Source: Methanobacteriota archaeon
GTDB lineage: Archaea > Thermoplasmatota > Thermoplasmata > SG8-5 > JACRNV01
Assembly: GCA_016214785.1 (NCBI GenBank)
Contig: JACRNV010000055.1
Coordinates: 33,972 to 97,971, forward strand
Direction of reading: 5' to 3'
DNA length: 64,000 nt
The notes beneath the pieces were generated by a model. It searched no databases. It was not told where the DNA came from and was given only the letters and a program-made list of their open reading frames with translations. Numbering within the stretch: the first letter of the stretch is position 1; every line of letters starts with the position of its first letter. This document shows positions 25,959-35,640 of the stretch, piece by piece. Position numbers and translations under genes: made by a program.

Positions 25959-27132
25959 GCGCGATCCTGCGAGGATCCGTAAGGTCTTGGGAGACAAGGT
26001 GCAGTTCGTCCAGGGCGACATGGCCGCCGCCTACGGCGGCCTGCTCGCCGGTTGCTCGTTCTTTGGAGGATACCCGATAACCCCGGCGTCCGAGGTCGCG
26101 GAGGGGATCGCGCGGATGCTGCCCCGGGTCAAGGGAACGTTCATCCAGATGGAAGACGAGATAGGCAGCCTTGCTGCTGTTATCGGCGCAGCCTGGGGTG
26201 GCGCGAAGGCGATGACGTCCACGTCCGGCCCTGGTTTCTCGCTGATGATGGAGAACTACGGCTACGCGATCATGACGGAAACCCCCTGCGTCATAGTGAA
26301 CGTCCAGCGCACGGGCCCTTCCACCGGGCAGCCCACGCTGGGCGCGCAGGGGGACATGATGCAGGTCCGCTGGGGCACCCACGGGGACGTCGAGGCAATA
26401 GCCCTCGCGCCGAGCACCGTTCAGGAATGCCTGGACCTCACGATCGAGGCATTCAACCTCTCGGAGAAGTACCGCCACCCGGTGTGCCTCATGGCCGACG
26501 GAGAGATAGGGCACTTGAGGGAAAAGCTGGTGATACCGGACGAGGACGAGATGACGCTCATCGAAAGGGTCCCGGCTACGATAGACAAGGACAAGTTCCT
26601 GCCGTTCGGCAATTCCCAAACGAGGGACAACAAGGTGCCCGACTTCCCGACGTTCGGCACAGGATACAGGACCTACGTGACGGGGCTCACGCACAACAAG
26701 AAGGGCTTCCCGGCCACCGACAAACAGAGGGACCATGAAGAGCTCATCACGAGGCTCGTGACCAAGATCTCGGACGACAGAGAAAAGCTGACAAATGTCG
26801 AGCGCGTGGAGCTGGACGACGCCGAGACCGCGTTCGTGACCTATGGCGCGTCCGCCAGGCCCACGGAGAGCGCCGTGGCCACGGCCAGGAAGAACGGCAT
26901 GAAGGTCGGGATGCTGCGGCTCAAGACGGTCTGGCCGTTCCCGAGGCGCACAATCGAGGAGCTGTCCAAGAAGGTCAATAAGATAATAGTGCCAGAGATG
27001 AACCTCGGGCAGATCGTCCATTCCGTCAGGGAGTATTCATGCGACGGATGCGAGGTAACGCTCGCGCCCAAGGTCGGCGGCGAGATGCACCTTCCCGACG
27101 AACTCTTCGGCTACCTGGAGGCGAGGAAATGA
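25948..27132 (+). CDS. korA: 2-Oxoglutarate:ferredoxin oxidoreductase alpha subunit
   Basis: Alpha subunit of 394 residues. The pyrimidine-binding domain shows FFGGYPITPASEVAEGIA and the sequence KAMTSTSGPGFSLMMEN, followed by RTGPSTGQPT, which is typical of KorA and distinct from PorA. It catalyses succinyl-CoA + CO2 + reduced ferredoxin to 2-oxoglutarate or the reverse. It overlaps korD at its start and korB at its end (ATGA). Confidence 0.92.
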   Translation: MRYERDPARIRKVLGDKVQFVQGDMAAAYGGLLAGCSFFGGYPITPASEVAEGIARMLPRVKGTFIQMEDEIGSLAAVIGAAWGGAKAMTSTSGPGFSLMMENYGYAIMTETPCVIVNVQRTGPSTGQPTLGAQGDMMQVRWGTHGDVEAIALAPSTVQECLDLTIEAFNLSEKYRHPVCLMADGEIGHLREKLVIPDEDEMTLIERVPATIDKDKFLPFGNSQTRDNKVPDFPTFGTGYRTYVTGLTHNKKGFPATDKQRDHEELITRLVTKISDDREKLTNVERVELDDAETAFVTYGASARPTESAVATARKNGMKVGMLRLKTVWPFPRRTIEELSKKVNKIIVPEMNLGQIVHSVREYSCDGCEVTLAPKVGGEMHLPDELFGYLEARK

Positions 27133-28010
27133 CGGCAATGATAGACGCTGAAAGACTCCGCAAGAAGTATCTCCGGGACGGGATGCTGCCGACCATATTC
27201 TGCAACGGCTGCGGCCACGGCGCGGCCTTCGACTACGCCTTCCGAGCCTTCGAGGAACTCGGGCTGGACATGGACAAGGTCGCGCTCGCGTCGGGGATAG
27301 GGTGCTCTTCGAGGATACCGGGATACATAAATGCAGACGGTCTCCACACCGCCCACGGGCGCGCGCTCGCATTCGCCACCGGCATAAAGGCGGCGAACCC
27401 CGACCTGACGATCGTGGTCTTCACCGGGGACGGCGATTGCACCGGCATCGGCGGGAACCACTTCATACACGCGGCCCGGAGGAACATCGACATGACGGTG
27501 ATACTGCTAAACAATTTCATCTACGGCATGACCGGCGGCCAGCTCGCGCCGACCGCCCCTATCGGCAGCATCTCGACGACCTCCCCCTACGGCAACATCG
27601 AGCAGGCGTTCAACATCTGCGAGCTGGCCAAGGCGCTGGGGGCAGCATACGTCGCGCGCTGGCCCATCTTCCATCCGTACCAGCCGATCAAGTCCATCAA
27701 GGAGGGCATACAGAACAAGGGATTCTCCCTCATCGAGCTCCTCTCCCCGTGCCCCACGGCCTACGGCCGGAGGAACAAGCTGGGCGAGATAGACTCCCTC
27801 TGGAAATGGTACGAGGACAACACCATCCTCATCGAGGACTACGAGAAGGCGATGGACTACGGCACGGAGGAGGAGAAAGAGGCCGTCAGGGGGAAGTTCC
27901 AGGTCGGCGTGTTCCAGAACGTCCAGAAACCGGGTTTCTTCGAGGAGTATGATAAGCTGGTGCAGAGGATAATCGCGAAAGAGGATGAGAGGAAGGGGGG
28001 AGCTGAATGA
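27129..28010 (+). CDS. korB: 2-Oxoglutarate:ferredoxin oxidoreductase beta subunit
   Basis: Thiamine-diphosphate subunit of 293 residues. The conserved start LPTIFCNGCGHGAAFDYAF, the metal and TPP motif GDGDCTGIGGNHFIHAARRN and LLNNFIYGMTGGQLAPT are clear. ATG 27129 overlaps the korA stop as ATGA; the longer open frame upstream is inside korA. Ends in an ATGA overlap with korC. Confidence 0.93.
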   Translation: MTAMIDAERLRKKYLRDGMLPTIFCNGCGHGAAFDYAFRAFEELGLDMDKVALASGIGCSSRIPGYINADGLHTAHGRALAFATGIKAANPDLTIVVFTGDGDCTGIGGNHFIHAARRNIDMTVILLNNFIYGMTGGQLAPTAPIGSISTTSPYGNIEQAFNICELAKALGAAYVARWPIFHPYQPIKSIKEGIQNKGFSLIELLSPCPTAYGRRNKLGEIDSLWKWYEDNTILIEDYEKAMDYGTEEEKEAVRGKFQVGVFQNVQKPGFFEEYDKLVQRIIAKEDERKGGAE

Positions 28011-28546
28011 AGAAATCGATAAGGATCGGCGGTTTCGGGGGGCAAGGGGTCATCCTGGCGGGTTTCATCCTGGGCAAGGCGGCGTGCGTCTTCTCGGATT
28101 ACAATGCGGTGCAGAGCCAGTCATACGGGCCAGAGGCGCGCGGCGGCGCGGCCAGGGCTGAGGTGATTGTCTCGGACGAGAAGATAGGCTATCCGCGGCC
28201 GACGACGATAGACCTGTTCGTGGCGATGGCGCAGGAGGCCTTCGACACATATCGGAAGGACATAAGGGACGACACGGTGGTGATTGTGGACTCCGACCTC
28301 GTGCCGCGCAATGACATCGGCAGACCAATTTACAAGGTCCGTGCGCAGAAGATCGCGCAGGACCTGGGAAACAAGATGGTGACCAACATAGCCATGGTCG
28401 GCGTAATAACGGGGGTGTACGATATGCTCTCCCCCGATGCAGTCAAGAAGGCGGTGATGGACAGCGTCCCTAAGCGCTTCCGAGATCTGAACGTCAAGGC
28501 CTTTGAGATGGGGCTCGAGGCGGGTAAAAATGCAAGACCAGAGTGA
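28007..28546 (+). CDS. korC: 2-Oxoglutarate:ferredoxin oxidoreductase gamma subunit
   Basis: Gamma subunit of 179 residues beginning MKKSIRIGGFGGQGVILAGF with the family's GFGGQG turn and the PEARGGAARAEV motif. It completes the D-A-B-C set. The next gene, a double hdrA, starts 17 bases before korC ends, so 2-oxoglutarate oxidoreductase and HdrA are probably co-translated and share ferredoxin. Confidence 0.92.
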   Translation: MKKSIRIGGFGGQGVILAGFILGKAACVFSDYNAVQSQSYGPEARGGAARAEVIVSDEKIGYPRPTTIDLFVAMAQEAFDTYRKDIRDDTVVIVDSDLVPRNDIGRPIYKVRAQKIAQDLGNKMVTNIAMVGVITGVYDMLSPDAVKKAVMDSVPKRFRDLNVKAFEMGLEAGKNARPE

Positions 28547-31500
28547 CATCATCAGGCAGTATTACGAGGAGGTTCCAATTCAGGACGATTACCTGATCAA
28601 AGTGCCCGAGCTCGTCATGATGGACGATGAAGCGCCCGACCTGGGCAGCGCCGCCAAGATAGTGGCGGAGATGGCGGTGAGGAAGTGGAAGGCGACGGTG
28701 GAAGGCGACGTGCTCATCGTCGGCGCGGGGATAACCGGGATGCAGGCGGCCCTCGACATCGCGGAGAAGGGGTACAGGGTCGTGCTGGTGGAGAAGTCGT
28801 CCACCATCGGCGGGAACATGGTCAAGCTTGACAAGACCTTCCCGACCAACGACTGCTCGATATGCACGGCCGCGCCGAAGATGGTGGAGGTATCGCGCCA
28901 TCCGAACATCAAGCTCCTTACGTATTCGGAGGTGACCAGGCTCGATGGCGAGAAGGGGGACTTCACGGCCCACGTCTACAGGAAGAGCAAGTACGTTGAC
29001 CCGACGAAGTGCACGGGATGCGACGACTGCACCGCCGTGTGTCCGGTCGAGGTGGTGAACCCGTTCGACGAGAAGCTGTCGAGGCGAAAGGCTATATACA
29101 TAGAGTTCCCGCAGGCCGTGCCCATAATCTACACGATAGATTACGAACATTGCGTGGGCTGCGGCGCGTGCGAGCGCGCCTGCGAGCCGCAGGCGATATC
29201 TTTCTTGGAGAAGTCCGAGGACATCGAGGTAAAGGCCGGAAGCGTGATTGTCGCGTCGGGCTTCGAGCTCTTCGAGCCACTGGAGATGAGGAAGGAATAC
29301 GGGTACGGCAAGTACCCGAACGTCATCACCGCGATGCAGTTCGAGCGCCTGCTCTCCTCGTTCGGGCCGACTGAGGGGAAACCTCGTCGCCCCTCGGACG
29401 GAAAGAAACCCAAATCCATCGCGTGGATACAGTGCGTGGGCTCAAGGAGCAAGCAGCTCGGCTTTCCGTACTGCTCGAGGGTCTGCTGCATGTACGCCAC
29501 CAAGGAGGCGTCTATCATCAAGGAGGCGGAGCCCGACTTGGACATAACGATATTCTACATGGACATCCGCGCCTACGGAAAGGACTTCCAGCAGTACTAC
29601 GAGAAGGCGATGGGGCTCGGCGTCAACTACGTGCGGGCGCGCCCCTCGTCAGTGTATCAGAACGAGGACAAGAGCATCACTGTGAAGTACATGGACACGC
29701 ACTCCCGGAAGGTGGGGGAGAAGACCGTCGACCTGCTCGTCCTCTCGACCGCCATTATCCCATCCAAGGAGAACAAGAGGCTGGCGCAGAAGCTGGGGTT
29801 GGAAGCGGACGACTGTGGCTTCTTCAGGTCGGAATCGGTCCTTTCGAATCCGATACAATCCTCTCGTTCCGGCGTCTATCTCGCGGGATGCAATCAGGGG
29901 CCCAAAGACATACCGGACTGCGTTTCCATGGGGTGCGGAGCGGCTGCGAAAGCGGTGGTCCCCATCAAGGACAGGAAGAAGGTCCGCCCCGCCGAGCCTC
30001 CCGCTGAAAAGGATGTGGCGGGCAAGGAGCCGAGGATAGGGGTTTTCGTGTGCCACTGCGGGAAGAACATCGCAAGCTACGTGGACGTGGACGCGGTGAC
30101 CAAGTATGCGCAGGCCCTCCCCAACGTCGTGTACACCGCGCACGAGATGTTCGTCTGCTCGGAAGACATCCAGAAGAGGATCAAGGAGAAGATAAGGGAC
30201 GAGGACCTCAACAGGGTGGTCGTGGCCGCATGCTCCCCGAGGACCCACGGTCCGCTGTTCCAGGACACGCTGGTGCAGGGGGGGCTCAACAAATACCTCT
30301 TCGAGATGGCGAACATACGCAACCACTGCTCGTGGGTGCACTCCCACGAGCCGGCGAAGGCCACGGAAAAAGCAAAGGACCTGGTGAGGATGGCCGTGGT
30401 CAAGGCGGGGATGCTCGAGCCGCTGGCAGAGCGAACCGTGGGCGTCATTCCGAGGGCATTGATCATTGGCGGGGGCATCTCTGGGATGGAGGCGGCAATC
30501 GCCCTGTCGGAGATGGGAATCGATTCCCATCTCGTGGAGAGGGAGAAGGAGCTGGGCGGAAACCTCAGGAGGCTCCATTCCCTCTTCCCGGCGGACGTAA
30601 GTGCCACGGACGTCATCGCGCCTCTGATAGAGCGCGTCAGAGGCGATCCCCGCATCGCGGTTCTTACAGGTTCCGAACTGGTCCACGTGGAGGGATTCAT
30701 CGGCAATTTCAAGGGGAAGCTGAAAACCCCGGATGGGGAGAAGGAGGTCGAGTTCGCCACGGCCATCATAGCCACCGGCTTCAGGGAGATAGACCTCGCA
30801 GGACGCTATGGTTACGGGCAGAGCCCGAAGATAGTCACCCAGATGGAACTGGAGAAGATGTTGATGGACGGGACGACGCCCAGGTTCAAAAGCGTGGTCA
30901 TGATAAACTGCGCGGGGGCGATGGACGAGCAGCGCCCGTACTGCTGCCGCATCGGCTGCGGCGTGGCGATCAAGAACGCCAAGATACTCTTGCAGATCAA
31001 CCCGAAGGCCGAGATATCGCTCCTCTACCGGGACATCAGGGTCTTTGGCAAGGAGGAGGAGGAGTACTACGCGGACGTCATCGAGAAGGGCGTGAAGATC
31101 ATCAGGTACCTGAAGGAGGCAGAGACGGAGGTCGTGGTCGGCGGCGACGGCACGGTCCGCGTGAAGGTCAAGGACTCCATCTACAGCGACACGCACGAGC
31201 TTCCGGCGGACCTTGTGGTGCTGACCGCCGAGACCGAAGGCAATGTTGCGACCGACAAGATCAAGCAGATGTTCAAGGTGCCTGCCGGCCTGGGCAATTT
31301 CTTCTCGGAGGCCCATGCCAAGATCAGGCCGCTGGACTTCTCCGCGGACGGCGTGTACATCTGCGGCAGCGCCCACTATCCCAAGAACCTCGCGGACACG
31401 ATCGCCCAAGCGCAGGGGGCGGCGTCGCGCGCGGCGATACCGATCATGCAGGGCATCGTTAAAAGCGAGGGAATAATATCGGTCATAGACCCCGAGAGAT

Positions 31501-31697
31501 GTTCTGGCTGTGGTCTGTGCGTCGAAGTATGTCCCTATACGGCAATAGAATTGGACGAGAGGAAAGTCGCTGTCGTAAACGAAACCCTTTGTAAGGGCTG
31601 CGGGGCGTGTGCGGCCGCCTGTCCTTCAGGAAGTGCCAGACAGAAGGGATACAGAGACAACCAGATACTTGCCATGATAAGATCCGCAATAGTGTGA
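28530..31697 (+). CDS. hdrA: Double-module heterodisulfide reductase subunit A
   Basis: Flavin- and iron-sulfur-rich HdrA-type protein of 1055 residues made of two HdrA modules. Module one (about 60-500) has the FAD loop VLIVGAGITGMQAALD, KCTGCDDCTAVCP, CVGCGACERACEP, the CVGSR and CSRVCCMYATKE motifs and a GPKDIPD end. Module two (about 510-1055) has the full HdrA N-terminal domain (GVFVCHCGKNI, AACSPRTHGP, NIRNHCSWVH), a second FAD loop, and terminal CSGCGLCVEVCP and CKGCGACAAACP ferredoxin motifs. HdrA is the bifurcating flavoprotein of Hdr complexes. Its last 80 codons or so (from about 31455) turn abruptly AT-richer, marking a likely recombination joint. It overlaps korC at the start and is followed by mvhD. 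Confidence 0.88.
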   Translation: MQDQSDIIRQYYEEVPIQDDYLIKVPELVMMDDEAPDLGSAAKIVAEMAVRKWKATVEGDVLIVGAGITGMQAALDIAEKGYRVVLVEKSSTIGGNMVKLDKTFPTNDCSICTAAPKMVEVSRHPNIKLLTYSEVTRLDGEKGDFTAHVYRKSKYVDPTKCTGCDDCTAVCPVEVVNPFDEKLSRRKAIYIEFPQAVPIIYTIDYEHCVGCGACERACEPQAISFLEKSEDIEVKAGSVIVASGFELFEPLEMRKEYGYGKYPNVITAMQFERLLSSFGPTEGKPRRPSDGKKPKSIAWIQCVGSRSKQLGFPYCSRVCCMYATKEASIIKEAEPDLDITIFYMDIRAYGKDFQQYYEKAMGLGVNYVRARPSSVYQNEDKSITVKYMDTHSRKVGEKTVDLLVLSTAIIPSKENKRLAQKLGLEADDCGFFRSESVLSNPIQSSRSGVYLAGCNQGPKDIPDCVSMGCGAAAKAVVPIKDRKKVRPAEPPAEKDVAGKEPRIGVFVCHCGKNIASYVDVDAVTKYAQALPNVVYTAHEMFVCSEDIQKRIKEKIRDEDLNRVVVAACSPRTHGPLFQDTLVQGGLNKYLFEMANIRNHCSWVHSHEPAKATEKAKDLVRMAVVKAGMLEPLAERTVGVIPRALIIGGGISGMEAAIALSEMGIDSHLVEREKELGGNLRRLHSLFPADVSATDVIAPLIERVRGDPRIAVLTGSELVHVEGFIGNFKGKLKTPDGEKEVEFATAIIATGFREIDLAGRYGYGQSPKIVTQMELEKMLMDGTTPRFKSVVMINCAGAMDEQRPYCCRIGCGVAIKNAKILLQINPKAEISLLYRDIRVFGKEEEEYYADVIEKGVKIIRYLKEAETEVVVGGDGTVRVKVKDSIYSDTHELPADLVVLTAETEGNVATDKIKQMFKVPAGLGNFFSEAHAKIRPLDFSADGVYICGSAHYPKNLADTIAQAQGAASRAAIPIMQGIVKSEGIISVIDPERCSGCGLCVEVCPYTAIELDERKVAVVNETLCKGCGACAAACPSGSARQKGYRDNQILAMIRSAIV

Positions 31698-31706
31698 GGG
31701 AGACGA

Positions 31707-32165
31707 ATGACGAAAAAAGAAGAAAAGGTGATTGAGATGGATGAAAAAGGCGACTTCGAACCGAAAATACTGGGGTTTCTGTGCAACTGGTGCAGCTATG
31801 CAGGTGCGGACTTAGCAGGGGTAAGCAGATACCAGTATCCACCCAATGTGCAGTGCATAAGGGTGATGTGCTCCAGTAGGGTGGACCCCATGTGGATACT
31901 CAAGGCCCTGACCGATGGGGCCGATGGTGTGTTAATTGCTGGCTGTCACCCTGGAGACTGCCATTACGTAGAAGGCAACTACCGCACGAGGAGGAGGATC
32001 GCTGCACTGAAAAAGATACTCGAAAACTATGGTTTGAGCGACAGGGTATTCCTCGAGTGGGTGAGCGCCAGCGAGGGAAAGAAATTTGCAGAGGTCATCA
32101 CCAAAGTCACAAACGCCATCAAGGAACTCGGACCAAACCCCTACAAAAAGAGGTGGGAGATATAG
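31707..32165 (+). CDS. mvhD: Hydrogenase-Hdr linker iron-sulfur subunit
   Basis: MvhD-type protein of 152 residues that carries a [2Fe-2S] cluster and passes electrons from hydrogenase or another donor to HdrA. Conserved cysteines are visible in LGFLCNWCSYAGADLAG, IRVMCSSRVDP and IAGCHPGDCHYVEGN. It is the first gene lying wholly in the AT-richer block. A ribosome site (GAGGGAGACG) precedes the ATG 9 bases after hdrA. Hydrogenase subunits are 14 kb away, so its donor here could instead be the FrhB-like protein encoded next. Confidence 0.9.
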   Translation: MTKKEEKVIEMDEKGDFEPKILGFLCNWCSYAGADLAGVSRYQYPPNVQCIRVMCSSRVDPMWILKALTDGADGVLIAGCHPGDCHYVEGNYRTRRRIAALKKILENYGLSDRVFLEWVSASEGKKFAEVITKVTNAIKELGPNPYKKRWEI

Positions 32166-32176
32166 GAGGTGAATAC

Positions 32177-33223
32177 ATGGGCTCTTACAAAATAAACAAA
32201 GGAGATATCCAAAGACTTCTCGAAAACCTGCTGAAGAGGGGCTTGGTGGAGGGCATCCTGGTCCAGAGCAAGGGAGAGAAGGATATATTCACAACTCTGA
32301 TTACCGACCCCGGCCTTATTAACACTACAGCCCCGTTAGCTCCGTTGTTCTCAAGCAACTCTGCCAAATACCTCCGAAACAACGGGTTTAAAAATATTGC
32401 CGTGTTCGTCAAGCCTTGCGAGGCAAGGGCAATCAACGAATTGATAAAATTAAATCAGATTAGATCGGATAACATTCTCGTGATAAGCGCGGATTGTCAC
32501 GGCACCATTGACCCGAAGGATGGGGCGATTTCCGAGCCGTTGACAAAGGCAAAAAGAAAAGAGTTGGAGGGGAAAGGCATCTCATTGAGAAAGGCCTGCA
32601 CTGTCTGCGAACACTTCACACCACCGGAGGTGGACATTAGTATTATGACAATTGGAATAGATGAAGGTTACATACTTGTCACAGACAATGATGAGCCTCT
32701 TGAAGGGCTAGACCTTGAAAAAGGAGAGGTCCCGAAAGGAAGAGATGCCGAGATAGAGAAGATGCTGAAGGAACGGTCAGAAAATAAGGAAAAAATGGTG
32801 AGCGAAATTAGAAGGAAATTATCCTCCGTTGGCTCTCTTACGGAAGTCTTGAAAAACTGCATACGGTGCGACAATTGCAGAGAGATGTGCCCGATTTGTT
32901 ACTGCAAGGAATGCTATTTCGAGACGCCTCTCGGCGATTTGAAAACCGATGAGATGCTGTATCAGGCCGTAATAAAAGGTGCCCTCAGGGTGCCACCGGA
33001 CATACTGTTCTACCATCTCACCCGTAACATGCACGTAGCTTCAAGCTGCGTCGAATGCGGCGCGTGCGAAGAAGCCTGCCCGAGGGACTTACCTTTATTG
33101 GCACTGTGGAAAGCGATAGCCGGCGACGTGCAGGCGTTGTTCAAATATGCCTCGGGCATGAAAGGAGACGAGCCATTGCCACTGGCAGGCTTCAAAGAAT
33201 CTGAGCTTGAAGAGGTGAAATGA
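32177..33223 (+). CDS. FrhB/FdhB-family iron-sulfur flavoprotein
   Basis: Protein of 348 residues resembling the beta subunits of F420-reducing hydrogenase and F420/NAD-dependent formate dehydrogenase. Family segments include FVKPCEARAINELIKLNQI, LVISADCHGTIDP and CTVCEHFTPPEVDI. The C-terminal half has CIRCDNCREMCPICYC and CVECGACEEACPRDLP ferredoxin motifs. It probably exchanges electrons between a deazaflavin or nicotinamide carrier and the iron-sulfur chain to MvhD/HdrA; the carrier is not known. The start at ATG 32177 follows an AGGAGGTGA site; the longer open frame lies inside mvhD. Ends in an ATGA overlap with hdrA. Confidence 0.8.
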   Translation: MGSYKINKGDIQRLLENLLKRGLVEGILVQSKGEKDIFTTLITDPGLINTTAPLAPLFSSNSAKYLRNNGFKNIAVFVKPCEARAINELIKLNQIRSDNILVISADCHGTIDPKDGAISEPLTKAKRKELEGKGISLRKACTVCEHFTPPEVDISIMTIGIDEGYILVTDNDEPLEGLDLEKGEVPKGRDAEIEKMLKERSENKEKMVSEIRRKLSSVGSLTEVLKNCIRCDNCREMCPICYCKECYFETPLGDLKTDEMLYQAVIKGALRVPPDILFYHLTRNMHVASSCVECGACEEACPRDLPLLALWKAIAGDVQALFKYASGMKGDEPLPLAGFKESELEEVK

Positions 33224-35211
33224 AGTTGAACGGTGAGAGCCCGAAAATCGGGGTCTACATCTGTGAATGTGGGATCAACATCTCCGCCACGGTCAACGTT
33301 GAGAAGGTCGTGGAGTATGCCCGGACATTGCCCAACGTAACCGTTAGCAGGTATTATAAGTACATGTGCTCTGACCCCGGTCAGGCCCTTATAAAAAAAG
33401 ACATAAAAGAGCTTGGAGTGGACAGGGTGGTCGTCGCCTCGTGTTCCCCAAGGATGCATGAACCCACTTTTAGGGCGGTTTTAGAGGACGCAGGATTGAA
33501 CCCATACTGTTTCGAGATGGCCAACATAAGAGAACATTGCTCTTGGGCACACGCACACGAGAAGGAAAAAGCAACGGAAAAGGCAAAGGACTTGGTGAGA
33601 ATGGCTGTGGCAAAGGCAAAACTACTTAGGCCATTGGAGAAAAAAGAAGTGCCTGTAATCCGCACCGCCCTTGTCATTGGCGGCGGGATTTCTGGGATAC
33701 AGGCCGCTCTGGAGGTCGCCAACAAAGGGATTAAGACATACCTCGTTGAGCGCTCTCCAAGCATTGGCGGTCGGATGGCACAGCTCGACAAGACCTTCCC
33801 CACGCTGGATTGTTCTGCTTGCATATTGACCCCGAAGATGGTCGATGTCGCCAGACACCCCGATATCGAACTGCTCACATACTCAATCGTGGAAAAGGTT
33901 GACGGTTATATTGGCAACTTCAAGGTCACGGTAAGAAAGAAAGCCAGATACGTAGATATAGATAAGTGCGTTGGTTGCGGCCGATGCGCAGAGGCGTGCA
34001 GACTCAAAGGACGCGTGGATGACGAGTTCAACGAGAACCTTGGAAAGAGAAGCGCAATATACGTGCCATTTCCACAGGCGGTGCCTTTAAAGTACACGAT
34101 CGATCCAAATAAGTGCATCTACTTAAAAACTGGGAAGTGCGGGGAATTCCCCCCTTGCAAGAAAGCATGCGAGGCCAATGCCATCAATCACGAACAAAAA
34201 GACGAGGTCGTCGAACTCGATGTCGGTACGATCATAGTTGCAACAGGTTACGATCTCTTCGATCCCACCGAAAAACCCGAGTATGGATACGGTAAATCTA
34301 ACAGGGTCATCACAGGATTGGAATTCGAGAGGCTCGTGTCATCATCTGGTCCGACCGGAGGACACATCGAGATAGATGGAAAAGAGCCAAAGAAGGTTGT
34401 TTTTATCCAGTGCGTCGGTTCGAGAGATAGGAAGGGCAACGAATACTGCTCCCGAGTCTGCTGCATGTACACTGCCAAACATGCCCACCTTGTGAGGGAG
34501 AAGGTCCGCGGCGCCGAGCTTACCGTGTACTACACCGATGTAAGGGCTTTCGGCAAGGGGTTCGAGGAGTTCTATAACAGGGTGAAAGACGAGGGTATAA
34601 GTTACATGAGGAGGGAACTGGACGACCCAATCGAGGTCGTGGAAAAGGATGGCAAAGTCGTCGTCAAGGCGGATGGGCATCCAGACATCGAGGCCGATCT
34701 GGTCGTATTGGCAACGGCGATAATTCAGAGAAAAGACATTGGCGGCCTCGCAAAGGTATTGAGGATATCTCAGGGTGCGGATAGATTCTTCTTGGAGGTT
34801 CACCCCAAGTTGCGACCTATGGATACAGCCACGAGAGGCATATTCCTAGCTGGTTGCTGCCAGGGTCCGAAAGACATTCCAGACACCGTCGCACAGGCTA
34901 GCGGTGCCGCCGCTAGGGCGGCAATACCGATCTTGCACGGGAAGATCGATCTCGATCCGCAGACTTCGGAGGTTATCGACAAGAATTGTGATGGGTGCGC
35001 GTATTGCATTGACCCATGCCCATACAAAGCCCTCACCTTAATTGAGTACATGAGGGACGGAGCAATAAAAAAGACCGTCGAGGCAAATGAGGCCCTGTGT
35101 CAGGGGTGTGGGGTCTGTCAGGCGACATGTCCAAAGCAAGGTATAATCGTCAGGGGATTCACTCTTGAGCAAATATCTGCCATGGTCCAGGCTCTTTTGG
35201 GGGTGACCTAG
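33220..35211 (+). CDS. hdrA: Heterodisulfide reductase subunit A
   Basis: Complete single-module HdrA of 663 residues. It has GVYICECGINISATV, ASCSPRMHEPTF, NIREHCSWAH, the FAD loop ALVIGGGISGIQAALEV near residue 150, CVGCGRCAEAC, a less regular second cluster (CIYLKTGKCGEFPPCKKAC), CVGSRDRKGNEYCSRVCC, and terminal CDGCAYCIDPCP and CQGCGVCQATCP motifs. It lies between an FrhB-like gene and mvhD with an ATGA start and a zero-base junction to mvhD. Long stretches of its DNA are almost identical to the split hdrA halves downstream. Confidence 0.92.
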   Translation: MKLNGESPKIGVYICECGINISATVNVEKVVEYARTLPNVTVSRYYKYMCSDPGQALIKKDIKELGVDRVVVASCSPRMHEPTFRAVLEDAGLNPYCFEMANIREHCSWAHAHEKEKATEKAKDLVRMAVAKAKLLRPLEKKEVPVIRTALVIGGGISGIQAALEVANKGIKTYLVERSPSIGGRMAQLDKTFPTLDCSACILTPKMVDVARHPDIELLTYSIVEKVDGYIGNFKVTVRKKARYVDIDKCVGCGRCAEACRLKGRVDDEFNENLGKRSAIYVPFPQAVPLKYTIDPNKCIYLKTGKCGEFPPCKKACEANAINHEQKDEVVELDVGTIIVATGYDLFDPTEKPEYGYGKSNRVITGLEFERLVSSSGPTGGHIEIDGKEPKKVVFIQCVGSRDRKGNEYCSRVCCMYTAKHAHLVREKVRGAELTVYYTDVRAFGKGFEEFYNRVKDEGISYMRRELDDPIEVVEKDGKVVVKADGHPDIEADLVVLATAIIQRKDIGGLAKVLRISQGADRFFLEVHPKLRPMDTATRGIFLAGCCQGPKDIPDTVAQASGAAARAAIPILHGKIDLDPQTSEVIDKNCDGCAYCIDPCPYKALTLIEYMRDGAIKKTVEANEALCQGCGVCQATCPKQGIIVRGFTLEQISAMVQALLGVT

Positions 35212-35640
35212 ATGAGCGACGATTTCGAGCCTTTGATTGTGACCTTTTGCTGCAACTGGTGCTCCTACGCGGGCGCCGATTTGGCAGGAACGTCAAGGGT
35301 CCAATATCCGCCCAATATTAGAATTATTAGGGTCATGTGCTCAGGCATGGTTCATCCTAACCTTGTAATAGATGCGCTCATGAAAGGCGCGGATGGCGTT
35401 TTGATATGCGGCTGCCACCCGGGCGATTGCCACTACCTGGAAGGGAACCTGACGGCGGAGAAGCGCGCAGAGGCCATTCGTCTCATGCTCGAGGACCTCG
35501 GAATCGAAACTGAGCGTTTCAGACTGGAATGGGTTTCCGCGTCTGAGGGCCAGAGGTTCGGCAAGGTCGTGAAGGACATGGTCGAACAGATAAAAACGTT
35601 GGGCCCAAGCCCATACCGCACGCAGAGGATGACTCAATGA
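35212..35640 (+). CDS. mvhD: Hydrogenase-Hdr linker iron-sulfur subunit, second copy
   Basis: MvhD protein of 142 residues with FCCNWCSYAGADLAG, IRVMCSGMVHPNL and CGCHPGDCHYLEGNLT cysteine motifs. It is closer to the MvhD domain of the giant fusion at 60.2 kb than to the copy at 31.7 kb. It begins right after the hdrA stop and overlaps the next gene (the HdrA-N/NuoE fusion) by ATGA. It should bridge HdrA to an electron donor or acceptor complex. Confidence 0.9.
   Translation: MSDDFEPLIVTFCCNWCSYAGADLAGTSRVQYPPNIRIIRVMCSGMVHPNLVIDALMKGADGVLICGCHPGDCHYLEGNLTAEKRAEAIRLMLEDLGIETERFRLEWVSASEGQRFGKVVKDMVEQIKTLGPSPYRTQRMTQ

Noticed and set aside
29649..31409. Long minus-strand open frame of 586 codons inside the double hdrA
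   Set aside because: It is the antisense shadow of a GC-rich gene. The plus-strand protein has clear HdrA motifs, while the antisense product has none and is rich in His, Arg and Val as such shadows are.
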